64,000 nucleotides of DNA from DATFFO01 sp963744905 (lineage in GTDB: Bacteria; Actinomycetota; Acidimicrobiia; Spongiisociales; ZC4RG35): positions 62,001 to 126,000 of the forward strand of contig CAVUUV010000009.1 of assembly GCA_963744905.1 (NCBI GenBank), in the 5' to 3' direction. A program made the translations under genes and the position numbers. Positions 40,663 to 48,662 of the stretch are shown piece by piece. The number at the start of each line of letters is the position of its first letter. The stretch's first letter is position 1. The notes under the pieces were generated by a model that saw nothing but the letters and a program-made list of their open reading frames with translations, had not been told where the DNA came from and searched no databases.

Positions 40663-40762
40663 GCGCCCGAACCTACGGGGCCACCCATCGGGCTTCAAGA
40701 GGGTTGAGCCTCCAAACAGAAGTCGCGAGGAACTGCTCCACCCTCACTAACGTTGTGCGGCA

Positions 40763-41446
40763 ATGGCTGTTAATCCCGACCCAAAACCAGGACGCTGGAT
40801 CCTGCCCCTGGTCGTGCTGGGCATGGTCGCCTTCACCTATTTCTTCGTCCGCGCCCTCCCCTCGACGGATGGGCTTCCCATCGAGAGCTCACCGCCCGGC
40901 TCGGGGTCGACCTTCCCGGGCACCGGCAGTACCACCCCGGGAACGTCGGAGACCACGACGCCGGCCACCAACACGGACCCGGCCACGCAGGCCTATCTCG
41001 AAGGCGTCGGCGGCATCCTCACCAGCCTGGAGGACCTGCAGCGGGAGATGTCGGCGGTCAACGGCGGGTTCGACGCCGACCCTCGCACCGTGGAGTACTC
41101 GGAGGCGGTCGATCGGCTCACGGCCTTGAAGGACCAGGCCAGTGCCCTGGTCGACCAGATCAACGCTCTCACGCCGCCCGACTCGCTGGCCACCAACCAC
41201 GAGACGATTCGCACCGCCATCACCACGGCCGCCACATCGGCCGAGGAGGCGTTGGCCGGGCTGCAGTCCAACGACGACGGCTCCCAGCGCCGCAACGCGG
41301 TGGAGGCTTTCGACACGGCAGTCTCCGACCTCCAGACCGCGGTCACCAACGCCCGGGCCGCGGCCGGACTGTCGACGCCCACCACCGGTGACACCACGCC
41401 GACCACCACAGGGGACACGACTGGGGACACCACCGGGAACGGATGA
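40763..41446 (+). CDS. membrane-anchored extracytoplasmic helical protein
   Basis: 227 residues. One span near the start (GRWILPLVVLGMVAFTYFFV) anchors a Ser/Thr/Gly/Pro-rich linker (about 35-72) and a helical domain (LEGVGGILTSLEDLQREMSA, AVDRLTALKDQASALVDQIN, AAATSAEEALAGLQ) with coiled-coil character. The tail is a repetitive Thr-Gly-Asp stretch (TTGDTTPTTTGDTTGDTT). This looks like a cell-envelope protein. No family was recognised. The stop overlaps the start of the Eis-like gene (ATGA/TGATG), so they are coupled. The divergent single-span protein gene begins about 100 bases away. Confidence 0.65.
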   Translation: MAVNPDPKPGRWILPLVVLGMVAFTYFFVRALPSTDGLPIESSPPGSGSTFPGTGSTTPGTSETTTPATNTDPATQAYLEGVGGILTSLEDLQREMSAVNGGFDADPRTVEYSEAVDRLTALKDQASALVDQINALTPPDSLATNHETIRTAITTAATSAEEALAGLQSNDDGSQRRNAVEAFDTAVSDLQTAVTNARAAAGLSTPTTGDTTPTTTGDTTGDTTGNG

Positions 41447-42666
41447 TGGGCGTCACCATCGGCCCGGTATCTGAGGACAGAGCGGCGGACTTCCTTCGCA
41501 CCATGGGTGCTGCGTTCGGATTCGATATCGAGGACGAGGATCGGGTGCGCCGATTCTCAGATGTCTTCGAGTGGGACCGCAGCCGAGGCGCCTTCGAAGG
41601 CGATCAGATCGTGGGCACCGCCGGAGCCTTCTCCCTCGATTTGACCGTACCCGGGGGAACGTTGCCTTGTGCCGGCACGACGGTCATCTCGGTGCTGCCC
41701 ACCCATCGGCGCCGAGGCATCCTCCGCTCGATGATGGACTCTCACCTCGATGACGTCCGCCAACGCGAGGAGCCGATCGCCGGACTGTGGGCATCCGATT
41801 CAGCCATCTACGGTCGTTTCGGGTACGGAAGTGCCGCCCAGAGCGTGGAGGTGGAGGTATCGCGCGAGCACGGGAACTTTCATCGCCTCGCTCCCCCGGC
41901 TGCGCCGATTCGCCTCGTCTCCGCCCAGGAAGCGAGGCGCCTCCTCCCGCCTTTCTACGACCGGTTCCGCCTCACCACCCCGGGGTTCTACGGGCGGTCG
42001 GAGCAGTGGTGGGACCTACGGCGCTTCCGGGACGATCCGGGCGATCGCAATGGAGCCACGGCCTACAGGTACGCCGTCACAGAGACAGACGGAGAGCTGA
42101 CCGGCTACGTCCAGTACCGCTACAAGGAGAACTGGGACGAGGGTCACGGCGAAGGTGAGGTCCGGGTGCGGGAGTTGCTGGGCACTGACCCGTCCTCCTG
42201 GGCGGGCCTGTGGCGATTCATTCTCAATCATGACCTCACAGCCAAGATCGTGGCGCCGGAGCGATCGCCGCGGGATCCTCTGTTCGAGATGCTGGAGGGA
42301 CGGCGCCGGGCACGTCAGAAGCTCGAGGACTCCATCTGGATCCGGATCATGGACGTGGAGAAGGCCCTGGAGGGGCGCTCCTACTCAGCTCGAGCCGATG
42401 TCGTGGTAGAGATCCATGATCCCCTGGACGCCTCGACCTCGGTCTGGCACCTCGATCTGACACCGGAGGGATCCGTGGTGTCGCCTTCGAAGGAGGCCCC
42501 GGACGTGGCCATGGATCTCGAGGACCTGGGCGCCTGCTTCCTGGGTTGGTCACGCTTCACCGATCTGGCCCGGGCGGGAAGGCTCACCGGCGAGGATGGA
42601 CATCTGCTCGCCCTCGACCATGCCTTCTCCTGGTCCCCGGTCCCCTGGTGCTCCGAGGTGTTCTGA
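41443..42666 (+). CDS. Eis-like GNAT acetyltransferase
   Basis: 407 residues, the length of mycobacterial Eis. The first GNAT domain has VLPTHRRRGILRSMMDSHLD (acetyl-CoA loop) and IYGRFGYGSA with the Tyr used as general acid. A second GNAT-like region and an SCP2-like C-terminus follow, and the protein ends in Phe (CSEVF), whose carboxylate is the general base in Eis. Eis enzymes acetylate aminoglycosides and other amines at several positions. The natural substrate here is unknown. A hairpin-rich repeat cluster begins 18 bases after the stop. Confidence 0.85.
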   Translation: MMGVTIGPVSEDRAADFLRTMGAAFGFDIEDEDRVRRFSDVFEWDRSRGAFEGDQIVGTAGAFSLDLTVPGGTLPCAGTTVISVLPTHRRRGILRSMMDSHLDDVRQREEPIAGLWASDSAIYGRFGYGSAAQSVEVEVSREHGNFHRLAPPAAPIRLVSAQEARRLLPPFYDRFRLTTPGFYGRSEQWWDLRRFRDDPGDRNGATAYRYAVTETDGELTGYVQYRYKENWDEGHGEGEVRVRELLGTDPSSWAGLWRFILNHDLTAKIVAPERSPRDPLFEMLEGRRRARQKLEDSIWIRIMDVEKALEGRSYSARADVVVEIHDPLDASTSVWHLDLTPEGSVVSPSKEAPDVAMDLEDLGACFLGWSRFTDLARAGRLTGEDGHLLALDHAFSWSPVPWCSEVF

Positions 42667-42683
42667 CCACCACCCGCCGGGGG

Positions 42684-42790
42684 TTCTTTGGACGTAGACG
42701 AACGCCCTGAACCTTCTTTGGACCGTGACCATCGCTATGCGTTCGTCACGGTCCAAAGAAGCGGGAAACCGTTCCTCACCGTCCAGAGAA
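42684..42790. repeat. hairpin repeat cluster (TTCTTTGGAC family)
   Basis: Three related pieces. TTCTTTGGACGTAGACGAACG starts at 42684. A perfect hairpin follows with stem TTCTTTGGACCGTGAC (42714-42729), loop CATCGCTATGCGTTC and its complement to 42760. Then an inverted TTCTCTGGACGGTGAGGAAC piece ends at 42790. Each has TTCT-T/C-TGGAC, a short spacer and GAACG. The cluster lies between the Eis-like gene and the response regulator gene, and the hairpin can act as a terminator. Confidence 0.8.
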
Positions 42791-42874
42791 GCAGGCGGGG
42801 GCGGAGGCCCGATCCCGGCTCGTGTTCAGCCCGTTCTCAGGTTTCTCCCAGGAAAGGGGCCTAACGTCGCGGCT

Positions 42875-43576
42875 GTGAACGATCGATCCGCCCACACCGT
42901 CCTCGTGGTGGACGACGAGGAGTCGATCACCGACCTGGTGTCGAGCGCCCTCCGTTTCGCCGGCTACCAGGTCATAACCGCCGCCGACGGGATCGATGCT
43001 CTGAGCCAGATCCGCAACAAATCTCCCGACATCGTGGTCCTCGACGTCAACCTCCCCGACCTGGATGGTTTCGAGGTCTGCCGCAAGCTGAGACGGGACG
43101 GGGACCAGACCCCGGTCATCTTTCTCACCGCCCGGGACGACATAGACGACCTGCGCACCGGGTTCCATCACGGGGGGGACGACTACCTCACCAAACCCTT
43201 CAGCCTCGAAGAGCTGGGGCTTCGCATCGAGGCGATCTTGCGGCGAGTCCGGGGAGAGGACGACGGCAGGAGGAGAGTGACCGTCGCCGACGTGATCATG
43301 GACGAGGATGCTCACCAAGTGTGGCGTGACGGAAGGGAAATCAAACTCTCCCCCACCGAGTTCCGGTTGTTGCGCTACCTGCTGCTCAACAGGGACCGGG
43401 TCCTGTCCAAGGGCCAGATAGTCGACTACGTGTGGGAGTACGACTTCGACGGCAACTACAGCATCGTCGAGACCTACGTCAGCTACCTACGCAAGAAACT
43501 GGACGATCCAGACGGCCGCTTACTAGAAACGGTGCGCGGGGTGGGATACGTCCTCAGAACAGGGACCGGTCCGTGA
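42875..43576 (+). CDS. OmpR-family response regulator
   Basis: 233 residues. Receiver domain: acidic pocket VVDDEES, phosphorylated Asp in VVLDVNLPDLDG, FLTARD Thr and LTKPFS Lys. The C-terminal winged helix contains LSPTEFRLLRYLLLNRDRVL and IVETYVSYLRKKLDD, RGVGYVLR. GTG 42875 is used because receiver homology starts nine residues later and a TAACGT -10-like box ends seven bases before it, suggesting a leaderless mRNA. Its stop overlaps the kinase start by four bases. The regulon is unknown. Confidence 0.93.
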   Translation: MNDRSAHTVLVVDDEESITDLVSSALRFAGYQVITAADGIDALSQIRNKSPDIVVLDVNLPDLDGFEVCRKLRRDGDQTPVIFLTARDDIDDLRTGFHHGGDDYLTKPFSLEELGLRIEAILRRVRGEDDGRRRVTVADVIMDEDAHQVWRDGREIKLSPTEFRLLRYLLLNRDRVLSKGQIVDYVWEYDFDGNYSIVETYVSYLRKKLDDPDGRLLETVRGVGYVLRTGTGP

Positions 43577-44943
43577 GCCTCCGGGGCAGGCTGATCATCT
43601 CGTTCACCGCCCTGCTCCTTCTCGCCATCGCTGCGGTCGGATTCGTGGCCTCCCGTTCGGTGAGGACCATCCTCACCCGGCAGGTGGACCAGCAAATCGC
43701 CGCCATCGCCAACCGGGGCGGGCCGCTGCTCCCTCAGATCATCCAGCGGGAGTCCCGGCCCCAGCTTCCCCGGAGCGTGGCTCTTGTGCTGGTCGATGAG
43801 CAGGGAAACGTGATCCGCTCGGCCCCGTCGGGATTTCGCGACAACCCCGATCCCCTCCCCGATCTGTCTGGAACCGACCTGACCTCCAGACACGCCGGGT
43901 TCGCCCCCGCCCGCACCGGCCGGTTCGAATACCGGATCCTGGTGGTACCCACCCCGAGCAGCGGAACCGTCGTCCTGGCCATCCCTCTCCACCAGGTGGC
44001 AGACGCCCAGCGACAGGTGATCCGGGCCATGCTGGTGGCCGGGTCGATCGTGGCGGCGTTGGGGGCACTGGCCACCTGGCTCACGGTGAGGAGAGAACTG
44101 AGACCGGTCGAGGACATGGTCGAGACGGCCGAGGCCATCGCCGCCGGTGACCTGACCCGTCGCGTGCCGGATACCAGTCCCGCCACCGAGCTAGGCCGTC
44201 TCGGACACTCACTGAACGAGATGCTGGCTCACATCGAACATGCGGTCGCCACCGAGCGAGATGCCAAGGAACGGCTGCGCCAGTTCGTGGGGGATGCCTC
44301 CCACGAGCTGCGAACACCGATCGCCGCCATCTCCGGTTATGCCCAGTTGTACGAACGCGGAGGTCTGACCGAGAGTGACGACCTCGACCGGGCCATGGGC
44401 CGCATAGCCAGTGAGAGCAAGCGCATGCAGAAGCTGGTGGAGGATCTGCTGGCGCTGGCTCGACTCGACCAGGTCCCACTGTCCGTACCCGCCCGGGTGG
44501 ACCTGGTGAAGCTGGCCCGGGTGGCGATTCTCGATGCCGGGGCCATCGACCCTGAGCATCGCATATCGTTCGACAGTCCTCCTTCCCTGATCGTGACGGG
44601 GGACGAGAGCCAGCTCACCCAGGTCATTGCGAATCTGCTGGCCAACGCCCGCCAGCACACACCTCCCCGGACCCCTGTCGAGGTGGGTTTGTCGGCCTCC
44701 AAGGGCCGGGCGATCCTGACGGTGACCGACCACGGACCGGGAATCCCCGACGAAGCCATCGAGCGCATCTTCGAACGCTTCTACCGCATCGACTCCTCCC
44801 GATCTCGAGCCCGGGGCGGAAGTGGCCTCGGCCTGGCGATCGTTTCCGCAATCGTCGCCTCGCACAACGGGACCATCTCGGCGGAGAACGCGCCCGGGGC
44901 CGGGGCACGAATCACAGTAAGCCTTCCGCTGGCCCCTGATTGA
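43573..44943 (+). CDS. membrane sensor histidine kinase
   Basis: 456 residues. A first membrane helix (LIISFTALLLLAIAAVGFVA) is followed by an extracytoplasmic sensor domain of about 130 residues, a second helix (AMLVAGSIVAALGALATWLT), a HAMP linker (RRELRPVEDMVETAEAIAAG), the phospho-acceptor His in FVGDASHELRTPIAAISG, and the ATPase boxes NLLANARQH (N), DHGPGIPD (G1), FERFYR (F) and GSGLGLAIV (G2). It phosphorylates the OmpR-type partner. GTG 43573 overlaps the regulator stop as GTGA. The ligand is unknown. Confidence 0.93.
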   Translation: MSLRGRLIISFTALLLLAIAAVGFVASRSVRTILTRQVDQQIAAIANRGGPLLPQIIQRESRPQLPRSVALVLVDEQGNVIRSAPSGFRDNPDPLPDLSGTDLTSRHAGFAPARTGRFEYRILVVPTPSSGTVVLAIPLHQVADAQRQVIRAMLVAGSIVAALGALATWLTVRRELRPVEDMVETAEAIAAGDLTRRVPDTSPATELGRLGHSLNEMLAHIEHAVATERDAKERLRQFVGDASHELRTPIAAISGYAQLYERGGLTESDDLDRAMGRIASESKRMQKLVEDLLALARLDQVPLSVPARVDLVKLARVAILDAGAIDPEHRISFDSPPSLIVTGDESQLTQVIANLLANARQHTPPRTPVEVGLSASKGRAILTVTDHGPGIPDEAIERIFERFYRIDSSRSRARGGSGLGLAIVSAIVASHNGTISAENAPGAGARITVSLPLAPD

Positions 44944-44953
44944 TCCCGGTCGA

Positions 44954-45718
44954 TCAATCCAGCCGGAGCACCCCCGCAGGGCTCTCCAGATAGGAGGACC
45001 GCAGGAAGCGCCAGGCACCCACGGCATAGAAACAGGCGACCAAGGCGGCCACCAGAGCGGCGCTGAGGGGAGCTCCCAGGCCCCGTCCACCACCGGCGAG
45101 TATGTCGTTGAGGGACACTGCTCCCAGGACCAGAGCAGCACCACCGAACACAACCGTCCCGATCAGATGAACAAAGCCACGACCGGCCTTTCCATGGTGG
45201 CGGGTGAGCCAGTACAGGCCGAGCAGGACCAGGCCCAAAACGCCCACGGCGACCCGGTACACGACCACCTCGCCCCAATGGTGCAGGGCGGCCGCCTCCA
45301 GGCACGAGTGCCCCGGGAAGAAGCTCATGAAATCCTGGCATCGGGCGGAGGTATATGCGGTGCCGGGCAGGTCTCCCGAGACGAAATCAGCGCCCCAGAC
45401 CCGGCCCAACACCTCCGCCAACAGCCCGCTGGCCCCGATCGATACCAGACCCACCCCCACCAGGCCGACCATCGATCTGATCAAACCGAAGAGGCGACCC
45501 ACCCGGCCCGACGAGACCACGTCGGGGCTGCCGAATCTCCGCACTGCCTCCTCTTCGGCAGCCACACGGCCCATACCCTCCGCTTCGAGGCGATCGGCCG
45601 TCGAGTGCAGGTGCTCTTCCGCCTCGGTCATCATCCGTCTGATCCGCCGGGGCGAACCGGTCAGGCTGACGAGGAGATGATCCAGATAGTCTTCGACCGG
45701 CTCATCGGGTGGGGTCAC
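44954..45718 (-). CDS. HAAS-domain membrane protein paired with PadR
   Basis: 254 residues. The soluble N-terminal 65 residues (YLDHLLVSLTGSPRRIRRMM, TEAEEHLHSTADRLEAEGMG, EEEAVRRFGSP) match the HAAS/permease-prefix type domain that often accompanies PadR regulators. Then come about four to five membrane spans with an external loop containing Cys residues (SARCQDFMSFFPGHSCLEAA). GTG 45718 overlaps the PadR stop by four bases, so the two are coupled. Function unknown. Similar pairs are thought to respond to envelope stress. Confidence 0.75.
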   Translation of the reverse strand: MTPPDEPVEDYLDHLLVSLTGSPRRIRRMMTEAEEHLHSTADRLEAEGMGRVAAEEEAVRRFGSPDVVSSGRVGRLFGLIRSMVGLVGVGLVSIGASGLLAEVLGRVWGADFVSGDLPGTAYTSARCQDFMSFFPGHSCLEAAALHHWGEVVVYRVAVGVLGLVLLGLYWLTRHHGKAGRGFVHLIGTVVFGGAALVLGAVSLNDILAGGGRGLGAPLSAALVAALVACFYAVGAWRFLRSSYLESPAGVLRLD

Positions 45719-46038
45719 GCCAGGCTTCCCAGTACTTTTTCGACACCAGCCCTGTACCGTTTCCACTCCCGTTGCTTCGCGGTCAAAGCCTCTCGGCCCG
45801 GTACCGTCAACCTGTAGATCCGCTTACGGCGTCCACTCTCCCGGACCCAGTTGCTGGTGACCAGTCCTTCGCTCTCCATTCGGTGAAGTGCCGGATAGAT
45901 GGTGCCTTCGGGGAGATCGAACTCACCACCGCTGTTGCGTCGAAGACGCCCGATCAGCTCGTAGCCATGGGCCTCGCCCTTGGCCAATAGAGAGAGCAGG
46001 AGGAGATCGAGATTGCCCTTCACCTGTCCGGAACTCAT
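45715..46038 (-). CDS. PadR-family transcriptional regulator
   Basis: 107 residues, a short PadR (subfamily 2). The winged helix is clear: LDLLLLSLLAKGEAHGYELI, GEFDLPEGTIYPALHRMESE, GLVTSNWVRESGRRKRIYRL. A single C-terminal helix serves dimerisation. Such proteins usually repress their own operon, here with the HAAS membrane protein. An imperfect inverted repeat lies immediately upstream of and over the ATG. Confidence 0.92.
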   Translation of the reverse strand: MSSGQVKGNLDLLLLSLLAKGEAHGYELIGRLRRNSGGEFDLPEGTIYPALHRMESEGLVTSNWVRESGRRKRIYRLTVPGREALTAKQREWKRYRAGVEKVLGSLA

Positions 46039-46058
46039 ACCCTAGTCAGTCTAGGTAT
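46037..46058. promoter_or_regulatory. probable PadR operator
   Basis: ATACCCTAG and CTAGGTAT arms flank TCAGT. The inner CCTAG/CTAGG arms are perfect and the outer ATAC/GTAT match with one extra C. The repeat overlaps the PadR start codon region. TTGACT, reading on the minus strand about 25 bases upstream, is a possible -35 box. Confidence 0.55.
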
Positions 46059-46193
46059 TAGGGGGCTGGCAAAGTCAAAGGGTCCGATGGAGGTAAATCT
46101 CGGGCACAAATCCTCTAACCGACCAACTCCCCACACCGGGACGATGAGGGCGGCAACCCTGAAGGAGCAGGGCCATGCCGGAGAGGAGTTGAG

Positions 46194-46349
46194 ATGACGC
46201 TGCAGACCGACAAGCCCAAGGGCGAGGTCAAGGAGCCGATCGATGTCGACCTGGCTGTCGACAACCGGCGGTTCATGACGTTCAGCCTGATCGTGCTGGC
46301 GATTGCCCTGATCGGCGCTGGAGTCTGGCTCGTGTTCTGGGGCCTGTAA
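46194..46349 (+). CDS. small single-span membrane protein (51 residues)
   Basis: A charged cytoplasmic start (TDKPKGEVKEPIDVDLAVDN) is followed by one hydrophobic helix (FMTFSLIVLAIALIGAGVWL) and a five-residue end (VFWGL). A GAGAGGAG ribosome binding site lies just before ATG 46194, the frame is intact and the composition is coding-like. No family was recognised. The tail-anchored layout (basic/acidic domain inside, helix at the very C-terminus) suggests a membrane-complex subunit or regulator. It sits between the divergent PadR operon and a convergent PAS protein gene. Confidence 0.65.
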   Translation: MTLQTDKPKGEVKEPIDVDLAVDNRRFMTFSLIVLAIALIGAGVWLVFWGL

Positions 46350-46432
46350 GCCGGACCCGAACTCGAGCTCGGGCCGTATCGGATGACGGCGCCCGCCCAG
46401 GGCGGCGGTAGTGCGTTCCCCGGCCCAGCAAC

Positions 46433-47347
46433 TCAGTGGGCAGGGCCGATGTCCTCCCCATAGACGACCAGGATAGCTGTGCCATCCCCGAGCCTCTCGG
46501 GACGCGCCCCGACCCGGAAGAGCCGGTCAGACCCCAGAGGCTGGTAGGTGCGGGGAGGCAATGGCTCCCAGGCGCGGAAGTGGATCGACTCGCCCAGAGT
46601 GCCGGCCCCACGCCGAAGACTGGGGTCGGTTGGGACCAGTCGCGTCATCGCATCTCGATCGTCCAGTCCCATCTCCTCCGCAACCGTGTTGGCATAGAGA
46701 ACCGTCTCCCGATCGGAGTCGAACACGGCCACGGCGATAGGCAGATCCTGCACCAGGGTGGCGATCATGGCATCCATGTGTCTGACCCGCGCCCTGTAGC
46801 CATCGAGGACGGTTCGGCCGGAGTAGAGCACCAGCATGAAGGCAAGAAGAAGGGCGAACCGGGCAATCGAGGTGGCCGACACGTCGTTGGCGGCGATGAT
46901 CACGACCAGATACGTGGCCGCGGCGACCCCGTCCAAGATGAGCAGGTCACGGCGCTCGAAGAGGAGAGCCTGCCAGGCCAGCACGATCAGCATCCAGAAG
47001 AAGAGAGGCGACTCCGTCCCCCCGTCGGCGACTATGACCGCTCCCACCACGAGGGTGGACAGAGCTGAGGTGGCCAGCCGGTAGAGACGCCTGACCTCAG
47101 GCTCCTTCGCTCTCCTTCCCAGCGATCCGAACACCCATCGGGCAACCACCAGGAGCCCGGTGAGGATGGCGATGGCAAACGGCCGGGCCAGAGTCCCGGC
47201 GATCAGCAACCCGGCGCCGTGCAGGGCGAGGATGATCGAAACCGGATCGTACCGGTCGATCCGACCCGCAAAGGAGTTGCGATCGAGTTCTCCGACGTAG
47301 GCCAGGTCTGGTCTGGGAACGATGTCCTGGAAGTTAGCACCCGGCAT
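46433..47347 (-). CDS. multi-span membrane protein with C-terminal PAS domain
   Basis: 304 residues from ATG 47347. About six membrane helices (PVSIILALHGAGLLIAGTLA, FAIAILTGLLVVARWVFG, FALLLAFMLVLYSG) are followed by a PAS-like domain (MIATLVQDLPIAVAVFDSDR, VLYANTVAEEMGLDDRDAM, TAILVVYGEDIG). No kinase, cyclase or HTH is attached, so it is either a partner of another signalling protein or a fragment of one. Upstream in-frame codons exist, but the 50 extra residues have no recognisable character. It is convergent with the tiny gene at 46194. Confidence 0.65.
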   Translation of the reverse strand: MPGANFQDIVPRPDLAYVGELDRNSFAGRIDRYDPVSIILALHGAGLLIAGTLARPFAIAILTGLLVVARWVFGSLGRRAKEPEVRRLYRLATSALSTLVVGAVIVADGGTESPLFFWMLIVLAWQALLFERRDLLILDGVAAATYLVVIIAANDVSATSIARFALLLAFMLVLYSGRTVLDGYRARVRHMDAMIATLVQDLPIAVAVFDSDRETVLYANTVAEEMGLDDRDAMTRLVPTDPSLRRGAGTLGESIHFRAWEPLPPRTYQPLGSDRLFRVGARPERLGDGTAILVVYGEDIGPAH

Positions 47348-47546
47348 TCGTGAGGCCAGGAGTCCCGCCGAGGGGCGCCTCCAGATTTGCACGCTGTCGT
47401 CAGGGTAAATCGCCCCCGAGGCGCCTGATCTGATCTTCGAAACGGCCCCGCAATTGGTGCCGAGGCGTAACGGGTCCGAAACAGTCCCGAAACAACTCTC
47501 CCCCATTGTTGAGGTCGTTCAGATCCAGCGACTGAAAGGCACGAAC

Positions 47547-47639
47547 ATGGAATTCATGGCGATCGGAGCCTTCGTGGCGATGTTCCTGGCGTTCGTGGTG
47601 CTTCCCAAGCGCTTCATCGACCGCGAGGACGAGGACTGA
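47547..47639 (+). CDS. 30-residue single-span peptide
   Basis: MEFMAIGAFVAMFLAFVVLP forms one membrane helix, then KRFIDREDED gives a charged cytoplasmic tail. GAAAGG lies seven bases before the ATG, and a strong terminator follows 35 bases after the stop, so a single-gene transcription unit is plausible. It resembles the tiny accessory subunits of respiratory or transport complexes in general form only. No family was recognised. It may instead be an unexpressed chance frame. Confidence 0.5.
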   Translation: MEFMAIGAFVAMFLAFVVLPKRFIDREDED

Positions 47640-47673
47640 ACCTCTCACCCTCTTCCAACGAGACATTCGTCGA

Positions 47674-47701
47674 CCGACCCTCCGGACATCCGGAGGGTCG
47701 G
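47674..47701 (+). terminator. intrinsic terminator after the 30-residue gene
   Basis: CCGACCCTCCGG pairs perfectly with CCGGAGGGTCGG (12 bp) around the loop ACAT, followed by TTGG. It may act on both strands, because the methyltransferase gene on the minus strand ends about 47 bases further on. Confidence 0.8.
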
Positions 47702-47747
47702 TTGGCATGGGATTACCGGACGCCACCCACTTCTGTGGAGCCGTGGG

Positions 47748-48554
47748 TCAGCCTGACCTGGTGGCGGCGATCATCACCATCGGGTTGGGGATCGCGTAAC
47801 CAGAATCGGTCTGATACGCCTGGGCACCCTGGCGGACCGAGTCTTCGATCGCCTGCCGGGTGGAGACCGGGAAGGCATCGAGTTGAGCCCACGTACCGAA
47901 GGCCCTTAGAAGTATGTCGACCGAGGACATCTCCCACACCGTCGGCAGCGTCTCGATCGACACGTCCCCGAGACCGGCCTCGGTGAACAGGGAAGTCAGG
48001 GTCTCGTCGTCCGTCACTCCGAAGAGCGGCCCATGAGGCAGCTCGGCCGCTCCAGCATGCTCCTCCACGGCGGCAAAGAACAGGCCGAAGGCCTCCAGTG
48101 TCTCCGGCGCCGCCCAGACCGTGCAAGCGATACGCCCACCGGGCACCAGAACCCGGCGGGCTTCGGCCAAAGCGTCGGCCGGTCGCCCCAGATGGTGGAG
48201 CACGCCGTTGGCCACCACGGCATCAAAGGTTTCATCGTCGAAGGGCAGGAGGTCGGCCGAAGCCGCCCGAAACTCCACCGACGGGACTGTGCGGCGTGCT
48301 TCGGCCAGCATCGCCTCGGAGAAGTCGATGCCGACCACAGCGGCTCCCCGCTTCTGGGCGATAGCTGCCGCCACTCCTGAGCCCGTGCCCACATCGAGCA
48401 GACGAGTACCCCCCGTCACTCCGGCCGCATCCAGCAGGGGATCAACCGCGTCTCCGGTCAGAAGTGCGAACCCCTCCTCGTATCCGGGTGCGCATCTCGA
48501 CCACGTGGCATGCTCGAAAGCGGCCACATCCTCTGGCGTGAACGTTGTGCCCAT
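47748..48554 (-). CDS. class I SAM-dependent methyltransferase
   Basis: 268 residues from ATG 48554, which follows GAAAGGAGACAGTC. SAM-binding motif I is LLDVGTGSGVAAAIAQKRGA, acidic motif II VVGIDFSEAM, motif III FDAVVANGVLHHLGRPADAL, and LVPGGRIACTVWA follows, as in UbiE/Methyltransf_11 proteins. A C-terminal lid (PLFGVTDDETLTSLFTEAGL) decides the substrate, which is unknown. It is divergent from the BTAD-STAND regulator gene, whose start is about 110 bases away, so co-regulation is possible. Confidence 0.88.
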   Translation of the reverse strand: MGTTFTPEDVAAFEHATWSRCAPGYEEGFALLTGDAVDPLLDAAGVTGGTRLLDVGTGSGVAAAIAQKRGAAVVGIDFSEAMLAEARRTVPSVEFRAASADLLPFDDETFDAVVANGVLHHLGRPADALAEARRVLVPGGRIACTVWAAPETLEAFGLFFAAVEEHAGAAELPHGPLFGVTDDETLTSLFTEAGLGDVSIETLPTVWEMSSVDILLRAFGTWAQLDAFPVSTRQAIEDSVRQGAQAYQTDSGYAIPNPMVMIAATRSG

Positions 48555-48662
48555 GACTGTCTCCTTTCTCCGGGCACGTCCACCATCCACGCCTGGCCGT
48601 GGCCCGAGCGTGGCTCCCCCGTGGCCGGCCATGATGGAGGTCGTGGCGGTACCCTCGGTGTC

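Noticed and set aside
40696..40698. TTG at 40698 as the start of the single-span hypothetical protein
   Set aside because: It coincides with the -35 hexamer TTGAAG of a well-spaced promoter whose -10 box ends seven bases before GTG 40662.
46060..46193. Possible riboswitch before the 51-residue membrane protein (GGGCGGCAACCCTGAAGGAG region)
   Set aside because: Short matches to SAM- and cobalamin-type cores could not be extended to a full paired structure; not reported as a feature.
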